A DNA stretch of 64,000 bases, taken from the NCBI GenBank assembly GCA_007695285.1, contig REEC01000149.1:19670-83669 (forward strand), given 5' to 3'. Under the pieces are notes generated by a model, which was not told where the DNA came from, ran no database searches, and saw nothing but the letters and a program-made list of their open reading frames with translations. Below, in pieces: positions 48,693-57,996 of this stretch. The translations under genes and the position numbers were made by a program. The stretch comes from Spirochaetaceae bacterium. Its GTDB lineage: Bacteria > Spirochaetota > Spirochaetia > DSM-27196 > PXBQ01. The first letter of the stretch is position 1. The number at the start of each line of letters is the position of its first letter.

Positions 48693-49844
48693 TTATGAAG
48701 CCTTCTCGACGAGGTATAGATACTCCTTCACGTGCAGGCTTCGGTCGCGCAGATTTCGGCTGCCGCGGAAAGTGTTATACCGCGTCTCGAACAGCTCGAC
48801 GCGTCCGACCGACGATAGCAGCGTCATCATCTGCTCGCGACCGATAAACCCTTCGGAGTTGAAAGACACGAGCAGGTACCTCGCGTCGAGCGACCGAACG
48901 AGTTCTTCGAACGCGCCGAACGCGCGACGCCGCGCGTTGTACGTGGACCGGCGCCAGTCCGCGGGTATGCCGGAGACCTTGCTGAGCGCGGCAGGACGTT
49001 CGTTCTGCACGATCAGGTTCAGCATGAAGTAGTTCGACCCGTACGGGTGCTGATTGTACGGCGGGTCGAGGTACACAAGGTCGACGTGCCCGAGTCCGCG
49101 CGCGACGTCGTTCGCATCGGCCCGCCGCACCGTAACGTCGCACTCGTGCGCGCTGAAAATCGGGAACGAGAGAGCCACGTCGCCGAGAATCCGCTCGAGC
49201 GCGTCGCCGTTCGTGCCGCCGAACCGTCCGAGTTGTGTGTTCGCGTCCCTGTAAAACCCCTTGAAAACTCCCGCGGTGTTCGCGTGAACCGACGCCTCGG
49301 CGAGCAACGGCCCGAGGAAGAAGACCCTGAGGTCGGGGGGGACTTCCTCGATCAACGCGCGCGCGGTGTCGAGATAACGCGCGTTCCGCGTCGTGTAGAA
49401 AACGCGTTCACCCGGACCGATGTCACGGTCGTCGCGCGGGGCGTACAACTCGGAAATGAGGCCCGGCTCCAGCGGTCCTGCCTCGAGTCGTTCGAGCAGT
49501 CGGGTGTGAAACGTCTTTAACGTCGCGATATCGAGTGCGGAAGGATTTGCCAGGTAGCAGAGATTCACGACCTCGCTGTATCGCTCGAGGTCGTTCACTT
49601 CGAGGCGCGAGGCAAAACGCTTGAAGTAGCGCGACACGACCCCCGACCCTGCGAACAGATCGGCAATCGTGATCTTCTCTTTCCCCAATCGAGCTCGGAC
49701 CGTCTCGACGGCCGAGCCGATGAAGTTCAACAAAGACCGTTTATTTCCGATGTACGTGATCAGCTGCTCGGTCAAGTATCCGGGAGTCTCGTTCTCTGAA
49801 AACAGCTCCAAGTCTCGCGGTGGACTCCGTCTAGGCAATCGCAC
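48693..49844 (-). CDS. D12-class adenine-specific DNA methyltransferase, solitary
   Basis: Protein of 383 aa that should methylate N6 of adenine. YIGNKRSLLNFIGSAV is the D12 (Dam-like) opening, DLFAGSGVVSRYFK the AdoMet motif I, and VDLVYLDPPYNQHPYGSNYF contains the catalytic DPPY. No restriction enzyme or specificity subunit is next to it, so it may be a regulatory or orphan methylase. The start is uncertain: GTG 49844 overlaps the preceding gene, while TTG 49838 has GGAGAG at a better distance. Confidence 0.87.
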   Translation of the reverse strand: MRLPRRSPPRDLELFSENETPGYLTEQLITYIGNKRSLLNFIGSAVETVRARLGKEKITIADLFAGSGVVSRYFKRFASRLEVNDLERYSEVVNLCYLANPSALDIATLKTFHTRLLERLEAGPLEPGLISELYAPRDDRDIGPGERVFYTTRNARYLDTARALIEEVPPDLRVFFLGPLLAEASVHANTAGVFKGFYRDANTQLGRFGGTNGDALERILGDVALSFPIFSAHECDVTVRRADANDVARGLGHVDLVYLDPPYNQHPYGSNYFMLNLIVQNERPAALSKVSGIPADWRRSTYNARRRAFGAFEELVRSLDARYLLVSFNSEGFIGREQMMTLLSSVGRVELFETRYNTFRGSRNLRDRSLHVKEYLYLVEKAS

Positions 49845-50055
49845 TCTCCGGCCGGACCTCGCTCAGGTAACCGGTCCTCAGACACGATTCGAGTAGATCG
49901 CGCGAGATATACTCGTCCGATTCGCGCACAACGTCCTCCGAGACGCTTCGGATGTGCACGTCGTAGCCGTCTTCGGCTTCGTTGAGCACCTGGATCACGG
50001 TCTCGATCCCCCCGACGCCTTTGACACGAAACAACCTGTTCATGATGTTCATCAT
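49831..50055 (-). CDS. Small protein of unknown function (74 aa)
   Basis: I do not recognise this protein. It begins MMNIMNRLFRVKGVGGIETV and is acidic in the middle (NEAEDGYDVHIRSVSEDVVR), without a signal peptide, membrane helix or metal motif. A strong ribosome site, AGGAGGGG, lies ten bases before ATG 50055, which supports real translation; a TTG eight codons upstream covers that site. It overlaps the methyltransferase start by 14 bases, so the two are probably co-expressed. Confidence 0.6.
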   Translation of the reverse strand: MMNIMNRLFRVKGVGGIETVIQVLNEAEDGYDVHIRSVSEDVVRESDEYISRDLLESCLRTGYLSEVRPESAIA

Positions 50056-50126
50056 CGCTACCTGTCCCCTCCTTTTCAAGTATCGGTGTGCCGGGTATCA
50101 TTGTTTACCGAGATGAGTTTGCCGCG

Positions 50127-52871
50127 ATGAGTACCGACACCCTGAACGATGCATTCCTCGACGCGCTCGAGCACGACAGAATCTGCGTTTTCCCGTCCGA
50201 GGTCACCGCAGCGTTCAGCCGACGGCGGGCGATCGAGCTCGATTCGCGGCGCGCGATACGAAGCGACTCGGTGGTGTCGTGGGATACGTTCAAGGAGCAC
50301 CTTTTCGGCGGTCGCCGCGACGACCGCCCGGTGAACTCGGTCCTGCGGCGCGCTTTCGCCGCGCAGTTTCTCGAACGGAACGCCGCCGACCGGCTCGTGA
50401 CGACGATCGTTCCGCCCGCGTACGCCGAGACATCGTCGCCGTACGCGCCTTACATCGTCTCGTTTCTGCCGAACCTCGCAGCACTCGTGAGCAGTTCCGG
50501 TCTCGCGCGTCTCGACGCCGCGTTTGTCGCGGATCTGCGAACGCTTCATCTTTCGTACGATGAGTTCCTGCGCGACCGCGGCCTGTTCGAGCCGAGTTGG
50601 ACGGAACCGCTCATGCGTTCGAGTTCACTGCGTTACACGATCTTCTACCCCGAAATTGTAACCGACTACCCCGAGTTTGCGCGGCATATCGAGACTCTCA
50701 AGACCGTGAACGTCGTCCACGCGCCGAAGGCAGACCCCGCCGGTGAGGCCACGCCTGCCCGCCTGCACCGGTACGCGTCGCTGCCCGAAGAGGTCACGTC
50801 GGTGATCGGGACGATCGCGCGGCTGCTCGACTCGGGCGTGCCGGCCGACGAGATCGCGATAACGTACGGAGGCGACGAGTCGATCCAGGAGTACATCGAG
50901 CGAACCGCCGCTCTGTACGATGTGCCGCTCTCACCTCGCCGGGGGCGCGAGCTGTCGTCGTACGGCGGCGCGGGGGTTTTCGATCTGATCGCCTCGGTGG
51001 TCGAGTCGGGGTTCGGCGTCGAGGCTCTTGAGCCGTTGCTCGTGAACCGATCGATTCCGTGGAAGAACCCGTCGCTCTGCCGAAGGCTTGTTCGGTACGG
51101 GATCGAGCACGCGTGCATCGTACGGACGACAGGAGAGGCCGCCGTCGACACGTGGCGCGACGCGTTCTCGGTCGGTGATCCCGACCGCATCGGGTCGCTC
51201 GAGCGTTTCTTCGGCGCGATTCTCACGTACCTCACCAGGATCGCACGCGCGCCGTCGGCCGCCGACCTGCGCCGCCGCGTGAACGACTTCCTGCGTTCGC
51301 TCGACGTCGACGGTTGGTCGCGCACCGATGAGCGCGCGCTGCAGTCGGCGCTCACCGTGCTCGAGGAGCTTGTCGACGCTGAGACGGTGCTCGGCGCGCC
51401 GGTTCCGTCGCCGTGGGCTCTGTTCCGCGAACTCGTATCCGAGAGGCGGTACGTGCCGGGTACGCCGCCGCCCGGGGTGACGGTGTACCCGTACCGCGTC
51501 TCGGCCGGTATCGTACCCGAGTACCACTTTGTCGTGAACGCATCACACGCGGCGACCGCCGTGCGTGTCACGCCGTTTGGGCTTCTGCGCGAGGATTACC
51601 AGAGCGCGCTCGGCGCCGAACCGCGCGATCTCTCAGGAGATTTCCTCGAGATGTACGCGCTCTCGGGTAGCGTCGTGCGCTTCAGCTACGCTCTCATCGG
51701 CCTCGACGGCGCGCAACTTCCGGCGGCGGGCTTTGTCGCGACGCGCTCGGTCGTCCCGGTCGAGCATACCGAGCACGACACGACGTACGACCCGTTCGCT
51801 GCCGAACTCGCAACGTTCTCCGGAACGGGACCGTTGCCCCCATCGCTCACGCCGGTTCAGGCGCGCGGCATCGAACGCATCGCCGCGACGGGACTCTCGC
51901 CCACCCCCGCCCGGTTCACGGTAGCCGCGATCACCGCGCCGAGTTCGCTCGATCGAATCGCCTCGGCCCTCGTTCCCCGGCACGCGGCCGACGGCGCGCC
52001 ACGGGAGACGCCGGGCACGATCTTCACGTCACCGACCGATCTCGAGACGTTCACGACGTGCCGTTTTGCGTATCTTATCGCGCGCGTCGCGGGTCTCCAC
52101 GAACTCGCGTTCGCCGTCGATCCCGAACCCGCGCTCGGATTGGGATCGTTGTACCACAAGATCGCCGAGGACCTCTTCACGGCGATCGGAGCCGAGGACG
52201 GTCGGTTCCGCGCCGATCACATCGAGCGATATCGAGAAATCGCGGCCCAAACGATCTCGCGCCTGACCGACGACGGACGATGCGCGGCGTACGGCATACC
52301 GCGTCCGGTGTTCGACTGCATCTCCTCGGTGGTCGCCGACGCGATCGATCGGCTCATCACGGCCGAAGCCGAGACGTTCGCGGAGTACGCGCCGGTCAAG
52401 GAAGAGGGTTGGTCGAGCGCCGTCTTTGATTCGGATATGGTACGGCTCGTCGGCAGAATCGACCGAGTGTCGCGAGCGCCGGACGGCGACGAATACCTCG
52501 TCGTCGATTACAAGAAAGGCGGCGTCCCGCACAAAAAATCGATCCCCGGCACATTGCAACACGATCCCGACAAGGGAGTGTCGCTTCAGATTCCCGCGTA
52601 TATCGCGCTGCTCGACGCGCACGGCACGCGCGTTACCGACGCCGCGTACTACAGTTTCCGTAAGGGCGCGTTCGAGTTCGTGGTGTCGGACGCACCGAAC
52701 AAACCGTGGGCAGATCGCTCCGAAACCGACAGGATCCTCGAGTCGTTCCGCGCGACGGTAAGCGAGTTTGCCAAAACGGTGCGCGCGGGCGACTTCACCG
52801 CGCCGGACGGCGGGTGCGATGCCTGTCGGTTTCGTGGCGTATGCCGGACCAAGTTCGTGGTGCGCTCATGA
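50127..52871 (+). CDS. addB: AddB-like nuclease subunit with Fe-S cysteines
   Basis: Protein of 914 aa with an inactive-helicase-like N-terminal part (DRICVFPSEVTAAFSRRRAIEL, VVSWDTFKEHLF) and a C-terminal PD-(D/E)XK nuclease (LGLGSLYHKIAEDLF, EYLVVDYKKGG). Cysteines in LETFTTCRFAY and in CDACRFRGVC frame the nuclease as in the AddB iron-sulphur staple. In AddAB it partners the helicase AddA in processing DNA double-strand ends. It is shorter than Bacillus AddB (about 1160 aa). The start used is ATG 50127 with GAGATGAG upstream; an in-frame GTG at 50088 is possible. It overlaps addA by four bases. Confidence 0.85.
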   Translation: MSTDTLNDAFLDALEHDRICVFPSEVTAAFSRRRAIELDSRRAIRSDSVVSWDTFKEHLFGGRRDDRPVNSVLRRAFAAQFLERNAADRLVTTIVPPAYAETSSPYAPYIVSFLPNLAALVSSSGLARLDAAFVADLRTLHLSYDEFLRDRGLFEPSWTEPLMRSSSLRYTIFYPEIVTDYPEFARHIETLKTVNVVHAPKADPAGEATPARLHRYASLPEEVTSVIGTIARLLDSGVPADEIAITYGGDESIQEYIERTAALYDVPLSPRRGRELSSYGGAGVFDLIASVVESGFGVEALEPLLVNRSIPWKNPSLCRRLVRYGIEHACIVRTTGEAAVDTWRDAFSVGDPDRIGSLERFFGAILTYLTRIARAPSAADLRRRVNDFLRSLDVDGWSRTDERALQSALTVLEELVDAETVLGAPVPSPWALFRELVSERRYVPGTPPPGVTVYPYRVSAGIVPEYHFVVNASHAATAVRVTPFGLLREDYQSALGAEPRDLSGDFLEMYALSGSVVRFSYALIGLDGAQLPAAGFVATRSVVPVEHTEHDTTYDPFAAELATFSGTGPLPPSLTPVQARGIERIAATGLSPTPARFTVAAITAPSSLDRIASALVPRHAADGAPRETPGTIFTSPTDLETFTTCRFAYLIARVAGLHELAFAVDPEPALGLGSLYHKIAEDLFTAIGAEDGRFRADHIERYREIAAQTISRLTDDGRCAAYGIPRPVFDCISSVVADAIDRLITAEAETFAEYAPVKEEGWSSAVFDSDMVRLVGRIDRVSRAPDGDEYLVVDYKKGGVPHKKSIPGTLQHDPDKGVSLQIPAYIALLDAHGTRVTDAAYYSFRKGAFEFVVSDAPNKPWADRSETDRILESFRATVSEFAKTVRAGDFTAPDGGCDACRFRGVCRTKFVVRS

Positions 52872-55800
52872 CGCAACCGGTAAAAACGCCCGCGTACGCC
52901 GCGGGGCTCGACGACGAGCAGCTCGCTGCGGTAATGTGCGATCCGAACGCGGTCGTTACCGCCGGGGCGGGCTCGGGAAAGACGACGGTTCTCACGGCGC
53001 GATACCTCCGAATGGTGATCGAGAAGAGGTACTCGGTCGGGGAACTCTTGACGCTCACGTTTACGCGCAAGGCCGCGACCGAGATGTACGACCGCATTTA
53101 CCGGAAACTCGCGGAGTTCGGTGACGATCCCTTTGTCGCCGAGCAGATCGCGGGTTTCGACTCCGCGCGAATCGGCACCCTCGACAGCTTCTGCGCCGAG
53201 ATCGCGCGCAACGGCGGCGGTGCGTACGGCGTGCCTCCCACTTTTCGGTACGACGAGCGCGAGATAGAACGACTCGCGCGACGGACGGCCGTCGCGTTCG
53301 TCGTCGAGAAACGCGGCGACCCGACGATGCGCCGCCTTGTCTCGACACTCGGCTTCACACGCGTCACCGACGAACTATTCGGCCGGCTCGCGCGCGAGTT
53401 TGTGACCGTCGCGTCGCGGGTGGATCTGCTCGAGCTGTACAGATCGCAGGTGCTGATTCTCACGGATCGACACCGCGACGGCGTCGAACAGCTGCACTCG
53501 GTGCTCGACTCGATCTTCGCGCTCGAACCTGTTGTCAACGCGATCAAAACGGCGCACGAAACGATCATCAAGGTTCGCGATACGCTGAAACGCGAGCAGC
53601 CGGTGGACCCGTCGATTACACTCGACGCGATCAGGACCCTCGGCGCGCTCAACGCGCGGACGGGTCGCTCGGAGGCGATCGAGGTCGTCGAGTACAAGGA
53701 GCATCTTACGGCGGCGCGCTCCCTTTCGGCGTCGCTCACGGGCGTGTGCGAGACGATAATCGAGCTCCCGTACCTCGAGAACGTCTTTCGGCTCGCGGAT
53801 GAGTTCGCAGGCCGCGTCGTCGCTGAGAGACGGAATCAATCTCTCGTGACGTACCAGGACGTGCTCGCGCTCGCGGTCCGGATCCTCACCGAGAATCGTT
53901 CGCTCCGGCGATTCTACAAAAAGCGTTTCCGGCACATCATGATCGACGAGTTCCAGGACAACAACGAGCTGCAAAAACAGCTGCTGTTCCTGCTCGCCGA
54001 AAGAACCGATCGCGAGCGCGAGGGAGTCCCCGGTCCGGGAGAACTCGAGAGCGGGAAGCTGTTTTTTGTCGGCGACGAGAAACAGTCGATCTACCTCTTC
54101 CGCGGCGCGGACGTCTCGGTGTTCAAGGCGCTCTCGATTGAACTCACCGCGGCCGGCGGCCGGAGTATCACGCTCCCGACGAACTACCGCAGCCGGCCCG
54201 AGCTCGTCGCGTTTTTCAATACGCTCTTCACGCGCGTCATGGCGCAGGCCGCCGAACCGTTTGAAGCCGTGTTCACCGAACTGCGCCCCGGGCGCACGCG
54301 CTCGGTCGATCCCCGGGTCGAACTCTGGATCAAGCCGTACACCGACTCCCCCTCACCCGAGGCGCTCGCGCCGGAGGACGCCGAGGCGTATCACGTCGTC
54401 CGCCGGATCCACGACTGGATCACGATCGACGGACTCGAGGTTGCGGCGGGAGACGGTACGCGTCGCGCAACGTACGACGACGTCGCGATCCTGCTCCGCT
54501 CGACGAGCAACCAGAAGTTATACGAGAGGTACTTTCGTCTGTTCGGGATCCCGTACAGCTCACAGGCGGTCCGCACGCTCTTTCTCGAAGCGCCCGCGTA
54601 CGATATCTACGCGGCGCTGCAACTCGCAGCGTACCCCGAAGACCGGGTCGCGTACGTCGCGTTGCTTCGCTCGCCGTTCGTGAACGTCGGCGACGAGGCC
54701 CTGCTCGAGATTCTCGCCGTCGGGTCCGACGAACCGCCACAACCGCCGTTTGCCCCGGTGGAGCTGACCGGCGCCGACGCGGTGAAGTACGAGGCCGGTC
54801 GCCTCATGTACCGGAAGCTGCTCGACATGGTCGATGTCCAACCGGTCGCCGACGTGATTACGATGTTATGGTACCAGTACGGGTACAGGTACACGCTGCT
54901 CCGTGATCCGCGGTACCACACGTACCTCGAGTACTACGAGTATCTCGTCGAGTTCTCGCGCTCGCTCGGCCGCCCGACTCTCGTCGAGTTTCTCGCGGCG
55001 GTTCGCGCGCACCTCGGAGAGTTCAAGAAGATCGACAATCTCGAGATCATCGGAGCCGAAGCGCGCGGCGTGCAGATCATGACGGTGCACGGCTCGAAAG
55101 GGTTGGAGTTCCCGGTTGTTTTCCTGCCGAACGCCGGGAACACCGGACGGCAAACCGGGGCCGGAACCCAAACGTTTCACGTAACCGAACACGGAATCGC
55201 GTTCAACGTCGCGGTCGCGTCGGACGACGGCACGACGCGAGTCGTCAACCCGTTGTACGCCGAAGCGAAGGAGCTCAACGACCGTCGCGACGCGGCCGAG
55301 CTCAAACGGCTCCTGTACGTCGCGGCGACCCGGGCCGAGTCGCACCTCGTCATCTCGGGCCACTTCCACGCGCGAAACCGCAACTCGGACAATCATTTTC
55401 TCGGCACCGTCGTGAACGCGCTTGGGATAGCCCCCGACTTCGTCTCCGACGGGCGCGTGCATGAGCACGACGGTGTCACGGTCCGTGTCCTCGACGACGT
55501 CTCGGAGGCGACGGTGCGCGGGCTGTACCGCGACACCGCGGGCGACGGCATGGATCCGCGGTCGCTCGCGACGGTACCGGTTGTTTCGCGCGAAGCTCCG
55601 CGTGTCGAGTACACGGCGACCGAACTCAACGCGATGTACGCGCTCGACGCCGACCACACCGGCGGCGAGCCGCTTCCCGCGCTCGCGGTCGACGCCTTGA
55701 TCGCCGAACTCGGCGAGGCGCGATTCGGAACCGTGACGCATTTTGCGCTCGAAAGAGCGCTCGCGGGGAACCCACTCGACCCGTACGGCGTCTCCGAGGT

Positions 55801-56293
55801 CGTCACGTTGCCGCCCGAGTATCGCTTCGGCGACCGCGTTCGGGACGGTCGCGCGATACTCGCCGCGGCGTGCGCGACCGCCGAGCGGTTTCTCGATTCC
55901 GAGCTCGGCGAACTCGCGCGGACGGCCGAGTCGCGCAGCACCGAGACTCCGTTTCTGTACCGTGTGCGGCTTCCGGACGCCGTGCAACCGCACGCAATCC
56001 GCGTCTCGGGCATGATCGACCTGCTGATCGAACTCACCGACCGGGTGATCGTCGTCGACTACAAGACCGACAAAACCCTCGTCGCCCACGCGTACGATCT
56101 GCAGCTCTCGATATACGAGGCTGCCGCACGCGAGATCACCGGGAAGCCCGTCGAGTGTTTGTTGTACTACCTCAGGGGCGACCAAGTCGCCCAGCCGGCC
56201 CGCATCGCCGACATCTCCGGCGCCGTCGCGTCGGCGCTCGCGCAACGGGCGGATCCCGGGAAAAGCCCGACCGCTGCTTCACAAGGTTCGTAA
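52868..56293 (+). CDS. addA: AddA-like UvrD-family helicase/nuclease
   Basis: Helicase-nuclease of 1141 aa. Motifs in order: Q motif and Walker A VVTAGAGSGKTTVLTARYL, Ia TLTFTRKAATEM, II IMIDEFQDNNELQ, III FFVGDEKQSIYLFRGAD, IV LPTNYRSRPELV, V VQIMTVHGSKGLEFPVVFL, VI RLLYVAATRAESHL. The C-terminal RecB-like nuclease has RVIVVDYKTDKTLV. Together with the preceding AddB-like protein it should unwind and resect broken DNA for RecA. The start ATGA overlaps the addB stop; the longer frame begins inside addB. Confidence 0.92.
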   Translation: MTQPVKTPAYAAGLDDEQLAAVMCDPNAVVTAGAGSGKTTVLTARYLRMVIEKRYSVGELLTLTFTRKAATEMYDRIYRKLAEFGDDPFVAEQIAGFDSARIGTLDSFCAEIARNGGGAYGVPPTFRYDEREIERLARRTAVAFVVEKRGDPTMRRLVSTLGFTRVTDELFGRLAREFVTVASRVDLLELYRSQVLILTDRHRDGVEQLHSVLDSIFALEPVVNAIKTAHETIIKVRDTLKREQPVDPSITLDAIRTLGALNARTGRSEAIEVVEYKEHLTAARSLSASLTGVCETIIELPYLENVFRLADEFAGRVVAERRNQSLVTYQDVLALAVRILTENRSLRRFYKKRFRHIMIDEFQDNNELQKQLLFLLAERTDREREGVPGPGELESGKLFFVGDEKQSIYLFRGADVSVFKALSIELTAAGGRSITLPTNYRSRPELVAFFNTLFTRVMAQAAEPFEAVFTELRPGRTRSVDPRVELWIKPYTDSPSPEALAPEDAEAYHVVRRIHDWITIDGLEVAAGDGTRRATYDDVAILLRSTSNQKLYERYFRLFGIPYSSQAVRTLFLEAPAYDIYAALQLAAYPEDRVAYVALLRSPFVNVGDEALLEILAVGSDEPPQPPFAPVELTGADAVKYEAGRLMYRKLLDMVDVQPVADVITMLWYQYGYRYTLLRDPRYHTYLEYYEYLVEFSRSLGRPTLVEFLAAVRAHLGEFKKIDNLEIIGAEARGVQIMTVHGSKGLEFPVVFLPNAGNTGRQTGAGTQTFHVTEHGIAFNVAVASDDGTTRVVNPLYAEAKELNDRRDAAELKRLLYVAATRAESHLVISGHFHARNRNSDNHFLGTVVNALGIAPDFVSDGRVHEHDGVTVRVLDDVSEATVRGLYRDTAGDGMDPRSLATVPVVSREAPRVEYTATELNAMYALDADHTGGEPLPALAVDALIAELGEARFGTVTHFALERALAGNPLDPYGVSEVVTLPPEYRFGDRVRDGRAILAAACATAERFLDSELGELARTAESRSTETPFLYRVRLPDAVQPHAIRVSGMIDLLIELTDRVIVVDYKTDKTLVAHAYDLQLSIYEAAAREITGKPVECLLYYLRGDQVAQPARIADISGAVASALAQRADPGKSPTAASQGS

Positions 56294-56297
56294 CAGT

Positions 56298-56332
56298 AAA
56301 AAAAAACCGCAGCGTCCCGAAGGGAGCCGCGG
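56298..56332 (-). terminator. Terminator of dps
   Basis: On the minus strand CCGC and TCCC arms (56307-56332) pair with GGGA and GCGG around TTC with a small internal loop, followed by nine T (56298-56306). Confidence 0.75.
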
Positions 56333-56335
56333 CAT

Positions 56336-56353
56336 CGTCGGAAAAGTCCGACG
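56336..56353. terminator. Second hairpin between addA and dps
   Basis: CGTCGGA-AAAG-TCCGACG, seven perfect pairs with a four-base loop, 42 bases after the addA stop. It has no strong U-tract on either strand, so its part in termination is uncertain. Confidence 0.5.
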
Positions 56354-56372
56354 CGTTGATCAAAAAGGCTGA

Positions 56373-56843
56373 TCAGCCGAGATACGCGCTGAGCATCCAG
56401 ATCGATTTCTCGTACTTCTGCAACTCGCCGATCGCCATGTCGGCGGTGCCCTCGTCTCCGTGTTTCTGCGCGAGTTTGACCACTGCGCGCAAATCCTCGG
56501 CAATCTTCCGGAAGTCTTCGAGTAGCGCATTGACGACGTCTTCGCTCGCGAACTTTTTCGACGGAAGCTCGGCGAGTTTCGCGGTTGCGAGGTAATCCTT
56601 CATCGACGCGAGTGGCCGCTCGCCGAGCATGAGAACCCGTTCGGCGAACTCATCGATGCTTTCGGCGACACCGTCGTACAGCTCTTCGAGCTTCGCGTGC
56701 AGCGTGAAGAACGAGTGCCCTTCGAGGTTCCAGTGAAAGTTATGAAGCTTCGTGTACAGTACGTGCAGATTTGCCACGTAGACATTGAGCGCCGACGCGA
56801 TCTCTTTCTTTCCGCCGGCATCGAGTCCGATGTTTGTCGTCAT
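56373..56843 (-). CDS. dps: Dps/ferritin-like DNA-binding protein
   Basis: Mini-ferritin of 156 aa that oxidises and stores iron and protects DNA. The ferroxidase ligands are in KLHNFHWNLEGHSFFTLHAKLEELYDGVAESIDEFAERVLMLGERP (two His, Asp, Glu pattern). There is no long lysine-rich tail, so DNA binding may be weak. ATG 56843 follows GAGGAG. Its transcript ends at a strong terminator facing addA. Confidence 0.93.
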   Translation of the reverse strand: MTTNIGLDAGGKKEIASALNVYVANLHVLYTKLHNFHWNLEGHSFFTLHAKLEELYDGVAESIDEFAERVLMLGERPLASMKDYLATAKLAELPSKKFASEDVVNALLEDFRKIAEDLRAVVKLAQKHGDEGTADMAIGELQKYEKSIWMLSAYLG

Positions 56844-56982
56844 TTGTCACTCCTCGTGTTTTGGTCTTGCTCACCACTACGCGATCGGCGTGGGATGCGC
56901 GACGCGTAACAGGCTATATTGTCTTAAAATATACGCCCGATCGGACAACCGGTCAAACCGAATGGAGAAAAGACGCGCAACA

Positions 56983-57969
56983 TCACCACGCTATAAGGTT
57001 ACCGCCGTACGTGAGCCCCGCGCCGAAGCCGACGGTCAACACAAGGTCTCCACGCGAGAGCGCTCCGCTCGCCTGGAGTTCCTCGAGAGCGATCGGGATC
57101 GATGCCGCCGAAGTGTTTGCGTACTCGGCGATGTTTATGAAAAACTTGGAGTTCGGGATACCGAGTCGCTTCGCGGCAGCGTCTATGATTCGCACGTTCG
57201 CCTGGTGCGGGACAATGTACGCGACGTCGTCAATCGTGATATCGTTGCGCTCGAGCAGTTCGGTGATCGTCTCGACGAGGACCTGAACCGCGAACACGTA
57301 GACACGACGTCCGTCCATTTTGAGGTAACACTCTCGGGACTCGAGGCCGTCTAAGGGGCGCGGTGTCCTGCTTCCACCCGCCGGGCGCAGCAACGCGGTC
57401 GCCCCATTGCCGTTCGAGTGCAGAGTCGAGTCGATGACTCTGCTCGGCGAATCGGATGAGACCGCCGAAACGAGCGCCGCGCCCGCGCCGTCGCCAAAGA
57501 GAACACACGTGTTGCGGTCGGTCCAGTCCATGATCTTGCTGTACACCTCGGCACCGACGACAAGAACGTTTCGCGCGGAGCCCGATACAATGAACGCATT
57601 TGCGGTCGCGAGGCCGTACACAAAACCCGTGCACGCCGCGACGACATCCATCGCCCCTGCATTTTTCGCGCCGAGCCGGTCCTGAACGATACACGCGGTC
57701 GACGGCAGACCGATGTAGTCCGGGGTCGACGTCGCGAGAAGAATCAGATCGAGTTCCTCCGGCGCGACGCCGGCGTTCGCGAGAGCACGCTCGCACGCGA
57801 CGAGCCCGAGATCCGAAGCGGCTTCGTTCTCCGCCGCGATGTGCCGAAACCGGATACCCGTATGCGAGACGATCCAGTCGTCCGACGTTTCGACGATCGT
57901 CGCGAGTTCATCGTTCGACATCCTGCGCGCAGGGACGTACGAGCCTAACGAACGAATGTATGCGTTCAC
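56983..57969 (-). CDS. fabH: 3-oxoacyl-ACP synthase III
   Basis: Condensing enzyme of 328 aa that starts fatty acid synthesis from acetyl-CoA (or a branched acyl-CoA) and malonyl-ACP. The triad is Cys113 (AACTGFVYG), His in VPHQANVRI and Asn in EYANTSAASIP. The start GTG 57969 follows AGGAG at spacing 6. Third in a run with an EreA/ChaN-like gene and a CDF transporter (gap 27 bases), away from the fabD-fabG-fabF group, which is on the other strand 2.4 kb off. Confidence 0.95.
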   Translation of the reverse strand: MNAYIRSLGSYVPARRMSNDELATIVETSDDWIVSHTGIRFRHIAAENEAASDLGLVACERALANAGVAPEELDLILLATSTPDYIGLPSTACIVQDRLGAKNAGAMDVVAACTGFVYGLATANAFIVSGSARNVLVVGAEVYSKIMDWTDRNTCVLFGDGAGAALVSAVSSDSPSRVIDSTLHSNGNGATALLRPAGGSRTPRPLDGLESRECYLKMDGRRVYVFAVQVLVETITELLERNDITIDDVAYIVPHQANVRIIDAAAKRLGIPNSKFFINIAEYANTSAASIPIALEELQASGALSRGDLVLTVGFGAGLTYGGNLIAW

Positions 57970-57996
57970 TGTGTACTCCTGGGGTCGTGTATCGAG

